Of a stretch of DNA of 64,000 nt, positions 58,379-64,000 are shown in pieces (the first letter of the stretch is position 1; every line of letters starts with the position of its first letter). The notes under the pieces are model-generated. The model saw only the letters and a list, made by a program, of their open reading frames with translations, made no database searches and had not been told where the DNA came from. The DNA is taken from NCBI RefSeq assembly GCF_038502225.1, contig NC_091374.1:5563696-5627695 (forward strand), in the 5' to 3' direction. Made by a program: the position numbers and the translations under genes. The DNA is from Cherax quadricarinatus (Eukaryota > Arthropoda > Malacostraca > Decapoda > Parastacidae).

Positions 58379-58690
58379 ACTGGTGGCCTGGTGGTTAACG
58401 CTCTGGCTTCACACGGCGAGGGCCTGGGTTCGATTCCCAGCCAGAGTAGAAACATTGGACGTGTTTCTTTCCACCTGTTGTCTATGTTCCCCATCAGTAA
58501 AATGGGTACCTGGGTGTTAGTCGACTGGTGTGGGTCGCATCCTGGGACACTGACCTAATTTGCCCGAAATGCGGAGCATAACAAGGGACTTTCTATATAG
58601 TAGTATGTCATTGTTATCAGCTAGGACTGTATACCTTGTACATGTACTTGTAGTAAAATAAAGATATTATTATTATTATTATTATTATTA
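58379..58690 (+). mobile_element. S2 tRNA-derived SINE, best-preserved copy
   Basis: The tRNA-like head has an A box (tggcctggtgg at 58384-58394) and a B box (ggttcgattcc at 58427-58437), the RNA polymerase III promoter pair. The body contains aaaatgggtacctgggtgtt, gtgtgggtcgcatcctggga and cttgtacatgtacttgtag, with an (ATT)n tail. It lies antisense in an intron of the CYHR1-like gene. Confidence 0.93.
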
Positions 58691-58889
58691 CTTTGTATGA
58701 GAGCACATGCACGCCTGTAACACTACATAATAAAACTATACAATACAAATGGAAGTCATGTTGTCTGACTTTTTTGGGTTATCCTAGATAATTTACACAC
58801 GTTACTATGTACAATAATTGTACTTATGTGGACCTGTATTTATATAAACAAATATATGGAACTATACATACTGGACTGCTGGTCCTTAC

Positions 58890-58992
58890 CATTGAATGTG
58901 ATCTTTTCAAAGGAAAGAACAGACATAATTTGATTGAATGTCTTGGAGGCCTCCTCTGCTGTCTCAGCCTGTCTTTGCAGGTGTGAGAAAAC
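58890..58992 (-). CDS. CYHR1: CYHR1-like, helical linker exon
   Basis: The acceptor atactactcag precedes 58992 and the donor gtaagg follows 58890. It encodes VFSHLQRQAETAEEASKTFN, then QIMSVLSFEKITFN, a likely helical or coiled-coil segment between zinc fingers and the C-terminal domain, as in TRAF-type proteins. Entry phase 0; exit one base (G of Asp). Confidence 0.82.
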
Positions 58993-59310
58993 CTGAGTAG
59001 TATAGAGCATTAGTCATCCCTGTTTTTACACCATTCACAATTAGTAATTAATTTATAGCAGTAATAAAGCAGCAGTAATACTATTAGGCAATGTTACCAT
59101 CCATATTTTGAACGTGTTTGACGGAACTTACAAACTCTGCAATGATATTACAAATAAACAATGTATATTTTGCCCAAAAGAATACATGGATAGATAAGGC
59201 TCTTAGTGTTTCATGCTAAGATTTAAATCAAAATGAATACATATGTAACTTGAAGGAAGTGATCTTGCAGTATTTATTAAGACCAGTTAGAGGTATGAGT
59301 ACATGCTGAC

Positions 59311-59419
59311 CTGTGCCCCAGTGTGAGTGGGATGCTGACACTGCTGCTCATGACTGCTGACATCGTGATGTGGACCTCTCCACCCACACCCAAGAACATT
59401 ATACTGGCAGCGAACTGGC
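59311..59419 (-). CDS. CYHR1: CYHR1-like, second TRAF-type zinc finger exon
   Basis: The acceptor tttttgcgttacag precedes 59419 and the donor gtcagc follows 59311. One base completes an Arg codon, then PVRCQYNVLGCGWRGPHHDV, SSHEQQCQHPTHTGAQ. The ligands form Cys-X6-Cys-X11-His-X3-Cys, the TRAF-type zinc-finger spacing. The other two frames hit stops or lose the ligands. Confidence 0.87.
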
Positions 59420-59674
59420 CTGTAACGCAAAAATCATAAAGAATGAAGTCACACCATGGAGGCTGCATGTCACAACTAAAAAATAAAAAACTAAGATCAA
59501 AGTTAGGTATTTTTGCCATTCACTAGTATGTTAACATTCGTAAATTGATTGAATGGTGGCGGCACCATAATCTTACAAAAGTATTTTCGTTTAAATATTT
59601 TTAAAATACAAGCATAAATGTGATTTCCATTTGCAGAAAAATGATCAGGGAATTAAATCATGATATTTAGCTTC

Positions 59675-60055
59675 CTGCAAGTGCCCGTGAGCATGTTAGA
59701 TAGGAGTGAATGGAGACGAATGGTATTTGGGACCTGACGAGCTGTTGGAGTGTGAGCAGGGTAATATTTAGAGAAGGGATTCAGGGAAACAGGTTATTTT
59801 TATATAGCCGGACTTGAGTCCTGGAAATGGGAAGTACAATGCCTGCACTTTAAAGAAAGGGTTTGGGATATTGGCAGTTTGGAGGGATATGTTGTGTATC
59901 TTTATATGTATATGCTTCTGAGCACCTCTGCAAAAACAGTGATTATGTGTGAGTGAGGTGAAAGTGTTGAATAATGATGAATGTATTTTCTTTTTGGGTC
60001 ACCCTGCCTCGGTGGGAGACAGCTGACTTGTTAAAAAAAAAAAAAAAAAAAAAAT
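59675..60055 (+). mobile_element. RTE 3' end, strongly 5' truncated
   Basis: It starts within the last codons of the RTE ORF (gtgaatggagacgaatggta) and continues through the full 3' UTR to gggtcaccctgcctcggtgg, then gagacagctgacttgtt and a poly(A) run. Very close to 13890-14292. Confidence 0.88.
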
Positions 60056-60182
60056 TAACTTACAGAATCATGATGTGGACAAGACAAAAAACAACTACAA
60101 ACATGACAGGTTGGAATATAGAGAATGATACATGGGCTTAAAATACTATGGTACTTTAGACAAATCAAATAATCAGGTATTA

Positions 60183-60671
60183 CATAAGAACATAAGAACA
60201 TAAGAAAGGAGGAACACTGCAGCAGGCCTGTTGGCCCATACTAGGCAGGTCCTTTACAATTCATCCCACTAACAAACATTTGCCCAACCCAACTTTCAAT
60301 GCCACCCAAGAAACAAGCTCCGATGTGCAAGTCCCACTCAAATCCAACCCCTCCCACTCATGTACTTATCCAACCTAAATTTGAAACTACCCAAAGTCCT
60401 AGCCTCAATAACCCAACTAGGTAGACTGTTCCGCTCATCAACTACCCTATTTCCAATCCAATACTTTCCTATGTCCTTTCTAAATCTAAACTTATCTAAT
60501 TTAAATCCATTACTGCGGGTTCTCTCTTGGAGAGATATCCTCAAGACCTTGTTAATATCCCCTTTATTAATACCTATCTTCCACTTATACACTTCGATCA
60601 GGTCTCCCCTCATTCTTCGTTTAACAAGTGAATGTAACTTAAGAGTCTTCAATCTTTCTTCATAAGGAAGA
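60183..60671 (-). mobile_element. CR1-type LINE copy 1 of an abutting trio
   Basis: Octamer tail (cttatgttcttatg on the minus strand) at 60183-60205, then the RT C-terminus (LPYEERLKTLKLHSLVKRRM ... RVVDERNSLPSWVIE). 5' truncated at about 60671, exactly where copy 2's tail begins. Confidence 0.88.
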
Positions 60672-60889
60672 TATAAGGACATAAGAATGTAGGAACACTT
60701 CAGAAGGCCTACTGGCCCATACGAGGCAGGTCCTTATCAAAATGACATCTACCTAAAGCTACTCAAGAAATAACTCCCGTACCCCTTGACACCAATCAAA
60801 CCCAGCCCCTCCCACTCATATATTTGTCCAGTCTCTTCTTAAAGCTACCCAAGGTCCTAACCTCAATCACCCCACTGGAAAGACTGTTA
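60672..60889 (-). mobile_element. CR1-type LINE copy 2 (different subfamily)
   Basis: Tail cttatgtccttat at 60672-60686, then diverged 3' sequence (aggaacacttcagaaggcct, catatatttgtccagtctct). 5' truncated after ~220 bp where copy 3's tail begins. Confidence 0.8.
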
Positions 60890-61944
60890 ACATAAGAACA
60901 TAAGAACATAAGAAAGGAGGAACACTGCAGAAGGCCTGTTGGCCCATACTAGGCAGGTCCTTTACAATTCATCCCACTAACAAAACATTTGCCCATCCCA
61001 ATTTTCAATGCCACCCAAGAAACAAGCTCCGATGTGCAAGTCCCACTCAAATCCAACCCCTCCCACTCATGTACTTATCCAACCTAAATTTGAAACTACC
61101 CAAAGTCCTAGCCTCAATAACCCAACTAGGTAGACTGTTCCACTCATCAACTACCCTATTTCCAAACCAATACTTTCCTATGTCCTTTCTAAATCTAAAC
61201 TTATCTAATTTAAATCCATTACTGCGGGTTCTCTCTTGGAGAGATATCCTCAAGACCTTGTTAATATCCCCCCTATTAATACCTATCTTCCACTTATACA
61301 CTTCGATCAGGTCTCCCCTCATTCTTCGTCTAAAAAGTGAATGTAACTTAAGAGTCTTCAATCTTTCTTCATAAGGAAGATTTCTAATGCTATGTATTAA
61401 TTTAGTCATCCTACGCTGAATGTTTTCTAACGAATTTATGTCCATTCTGTAATATGGAGACCAGAACTGAGCTGCATAATCTAGGTGAGGCCTTACTAAT
61501 GATGTATAAAGCTGCAGTATGACCTCTGGACTTCTGTTGCTTACACTTCTTGATATAAATCCCAGTAATCTATTTGCCTTATTACGTACGCTTAGGCATT
61601 GCTGTCTTGCTTTAAGGTTGCTGCTTACCATAACCCCCAAGTCCTTTTCGCAATCTGTATCTCTAAGTTCTACATTATTTAACTTATAAGTGCTAGGGTT
61701 ATAGACACTCCCGAGCTTCAGAACCTTGCATTTATCTACATTGAACTGCATCTGCCACTTTTCTGACCAAGAGTAAAGTTTGTCTAAATCCTCCTGAAGT
61801 TCCCTAACATCTACGTTTGAATCAATTATCCTACCTATCTTCGTGTCATCGGCGAATTTGCTCATATCACTAGCAATTCCTTCATCAAGATCATTGATAT
61901 ATATTATAAACAACAACGGGCCCAAGACTGATCCCTGTGGAAAT
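60890..61944 (-). mobile_element. CR1-type LINE copy 3 with open RT C-terminal half
   Basis: Octamer tail at 60890-60915. The open frame covers PQGSVLGPLLFIIYINDLDE, FADDTKIGRI, YSWSEKWQMQFNVDKCKVLK, RPHLDYAAQFWSPYYRMDIN and VVDEWNSLPSWVIEARTLGS, to the natural stop. 5' truncated at about 61944 inside the RT palm. No stop interrupts the surviving half, so the insertion is probably recent. Confidence 0.88.
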
Positions 61945-62093
61945 TGCATAAATTTGACTAATTTAAAAATATATTTATATATATATTTATATTTAAACTC
62001 CAGGGAGGGACCCACTTTACAGCATTTCACTTTACAGCAGTTTTCAATTATACCCATTCTTCATTTATTCAGATTTCCTACAATAAATATATA

Positions 62094-62613
62094 CAGCCTC
62101 TCCTCACTTAACGATGGAGTTCCATTCCTAAGACCACGTCGGTAAACGAATTAGTCACTAAGTGAGGAGCATACTGTAATGGTAGTGAGTTTGTGTCGAC
62201 CATCTTTGATATTGTTTTAATGTCACTTTTGCACCATTTATTACATTTCTGGTATATTTTTAAATGTTTATACAGTAGAGTGATGTATATTGTAATAAAC
62301 AGGAAATCAGCTCTAATATACAGTGGACCCCCGCATAACGATCACCTCCGAATGCGACCAATTATGTAAGTGTATTTATGTAAGTGCGTTTGTACGTGTA
62401 TGTTTGGGGGTCTGAAATGGACTAACCTACTTCACAATATTCCTTATGGGAACAAATTCGGTCAGTACTGGCACCTGAACATACTTCTGGAGTGAAAAAA
62501 TATCATTAACCGGGGGTCCACTGTACATTATTTAGGTATGCATGCTGGTTGGAGAGCCCATCGTAAGACTGAGTTGTCAGTAAACAAATATGTCGCTATG
62601 TGAAGAGAGGCCG
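62094..62613. mobile_element. middle MITE of the nest
   Basis: The left end cagcctctcctcacttaacg and the right end (reverse complement cggcctctcttcacatagcg), with TA on both sides. It contains 62321-62523. Confidence 0.8.
62321..62523. mobile_element. inner MITE of the nest
   Basis: cagtggacccccgcataacg on the left and ttaaccgggggtccactg on the right, TA at 62319-62320 and 62524-62525. The body matches 49756-49958 and 21081-21257. Confidence 0.88.
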
Positions 62614-62908
62614 TATTCCCCACTCACTGTAAGACAAGGATGAAAATATTTTAAAATAAGTAATGTGTGTACTGTATATGCATTTTTAGGCCTAGCTCTA
62701 TTGCTCACTTAATATGTGATAGTGTAAACATGTTATTGAGCTTTTATATGCATTTGAAAGTGAAAAACAGCTGTTTCACTTTACAGCAGTAGCCCAGAAC
62801 CTAACCTGCTGTATGAGTGGGGCCCTCCTGTATATATACAGGATATAGAATTACAGAATGATCCAAGGAAGGAAAAGGAAGCTACAATTCAAGCTAGGAC
62901 ATTATAAT

Positions 62909-63019
62909 GGTCATGTAGCTGGTCACACTAGGTTTAATCGTCATGTAGCTGGTCACATCAGGTGTAATGGTCATGCAGCTGGTCACAACAGGTATAATGG
63001 TCATGTAACTGGTCACACC
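62909..63019. repeat. 30-bp minisatellite, about 3.7 units
   Basis: Unit ggtcatgtagctggtcacac, then taggtttaat, with scattered changes. It is next to the zinc-finger exon 63099-63204. Confidence 0.92.
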
Positions 63020-63098
63020 TTGGGGAATACACAGCATTTTAATGACTCGATTAACACATTTGGATGATTATTGTGAGTGGTAAAATGCAATTTCTCAC

Positions 63099-63204
63099 CT
63101 TTCTTCACAAAGTTCGACTTCATGGCGATCAAGGGAATTCCGAGGATACTTCTGTCCACAAAACTGACATTCTGCTGGCAGCTCTGACACAGCCTTCTCT
63201 ACAG
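63099..63204 (-). CDS. CYHR1: CYHR1-like, first zinc finger exon in the window
   Basis: The acceptor ataccattatag precedes 63204 and the donor gtgaga follows 63099. Two bases complete an Ala codon, then [34 protein letters not shown] and AG of an Arg codon finished in the next exon. The ligands form Cys-X2-Cys-X11-His-X4-Cys. The family protein begins with a RING-like region ending in a leucine/asparagine-rich segment before AVEKAVSEL; that part must lie to the right of this window. Joined exons give about 235 C-terminal residues with every junction in phase. The family name is from memory of the conserved wording, not from a search. Confidence 0.87.
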
Positions 63205-64000
63205 CTATAATGGTATAAGAGTCTAATAATTAATGACAGATATACATTCCATGATGAATTATTAATGACGGACTTTGCAAGGTCTCTGAAAGAGACAAGT
63301 CCCCAACTTACAACATAAATGAGCAAAACTCACTATAATAGAAAGCAGATACTCAAGCAGGAATTAGGTGATACCAAAAATTGAATACTCACTAAGTGAA
63401 TATTAATATTATATTAGCTGGATAGTGATAAACCTGTATGGTCCATGAAGCACCTAGGGAATGGGAGGTAATCAGGTTTGATCCAAGAAAGGGTAGCTCT
63501 CAATTCCTTGGATCAATAGCCCTTCACCAGCATCAAGGACCCTTGAAGGGCAAAGAACTGAGCAGGTCCAATAATATTAACCCTTATGAAGAAATCTTAT
63601 AAATCTATATAAACCTCATTTCCAGCAAACTAGAGTGAAGAACAAAGATAATTACCAACAATGATGCAAAGGAAGCACCCAAAATACCAAGGCAATATTT
63701 GAAATGCAGAAAACTACCTACAAGAATATATGCTTGACGATCATTACCCGATTTGCAATCTGATATGGAACTACTAAGTAGTCACTGCAGCAGATCCAAT
63801 CACTAATGTTGTCAATGCTAATAAAAACCATTAAGCTGTCCTGTGAGTGCTGTGATATGTCATTTAAACAACAGCTGGTGTTAGACAGTGGTTTATACTC
63901 TCATGAAGTTATGCTATTTTAAAACCTTTCCCGAGGATATGATGACTTAAGCACCGGAGAAACACAACAACTCCAAAACCAGAGGAAGAAAGTCAGTCTT
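63205..64000. other. intronic sequence of the CYHR1-like gene with an S1 copy
   Basis: No upstream exon was identified. A minus-strand S1 copy occupies about 63425-63560 (gagggctattgatccaagga-type text, then cttggatcaaacctgattac). The rest shows no ORF or familiar repeat. Confidence 0.5.
63425..63560 (-). mobile_element. S1 SINE-like element, diverged
   Basis: Minus strand: cttcaagggtccttgatgct, then ggtgaagggctattgatcca, gatcaaacctgattacctcc, and the 3' piece aggtgcttcatggaccat. No aat tail remains. Confidence 0.72.

Larger units (their letters stand above)
62001..62830. mobile_element. outer MITE of a three-level nest
   Basis: The left end cagggagggacccactttac and the right end (reverse complement caggagggccccactcatac) are imperfect inverted repeats. 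The related string tttcactttacagcag lies inside both ends. It contains the MITE 62094-62613. Confidence 0.72.

Noticed and set aside
58379..58450. Possible tRNA gene (A and B boxes present)
   Set aside because: The head does not fold as a complete cloverleaf by eye and continues into the SINE body and ATT tail repeated at several other loci.
59640..60080. Target-site duplication aatcatgat around the RTE 3' fragment
   Set aside because: The right copy is separated from the poly(A) tail by unrelated bases, so the match is probably chance.

Overview
This window comes from an animal genome, most likely a decapod crustacean and possibly a crayfish. The evidence is intron-split genes with GT/AG borders, a nanos gene, long AT-rich intergenic DNA, and a very dense mix of non-LTR retrotransposons, SINE-like elements, MITEs and microsatellites. 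The decapod call is an inference from remembered repeat families; the repeats themselves are read directly. There is one assembly gap (41401-41500).

Three host genes are supported by phase-consistent exons. (1) 16721-21942, plus strand: a nanos-family translational regulator with a complete double CCHC zinc finger; its 5' exon(s) are not found. (2) 28190-37657, minus strand: an unrecognised large type I membrane protein whose ectodomain holds two related, N-glycosylation-rich, beta-helix-like modules, followed by a Thr/Ser stalk, one membrane helix and a short tail on a separate last exon. (3) 53144-63204, minus strand: the C-terminal part of a CYHR1/ZFTRAF1-like TRAF-type zinc-finger protein; its N-terminal exons lie beyond the right edge.

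Layout. 1-990 has no gene. 990-8797 is a degraded two-ORF LINE (AP endonuclease, RT, RNase H) whose ORF1 is split by a CR1-type insertion. 8800-16700 holds LINE relics, SINE fragments and long microsatellites. 16721-22500 is nanos, with introns full of RTE, SINE, MITE and fold-back insertions. 23255-24334 is a piggyBac-type non-autonomous element, followed by a Tigger-like fragment and more SINEs. 28190-37657 is the membrane-protein gene; its largest intron contains a 53-bp minisatellite built from SINE sequence. 38401-41540 is a nearly intact RTE element. 41540-53140 is AT-rich intergenic DNA with SINEs, MITEs and minisatellites. 53144-63204 is the CYHR1-like gene; one intron carries three abutting CR1 copies and a three-deep nest of MITEs.

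The strongest non-standard signal is a set of parasite-host pairs among mobile elements. A 160-170 bp SINE-like family carries both ends of the RNase H LINE, so it looks like an internally deleted derivative. A ~470 bp family shares only the 3' tail of the RTE LINE. A tRNA-derived SINE supplied the sequence that expanded into the 53-bp minisatellite. Target-site duplications read directly support several of these insertions.
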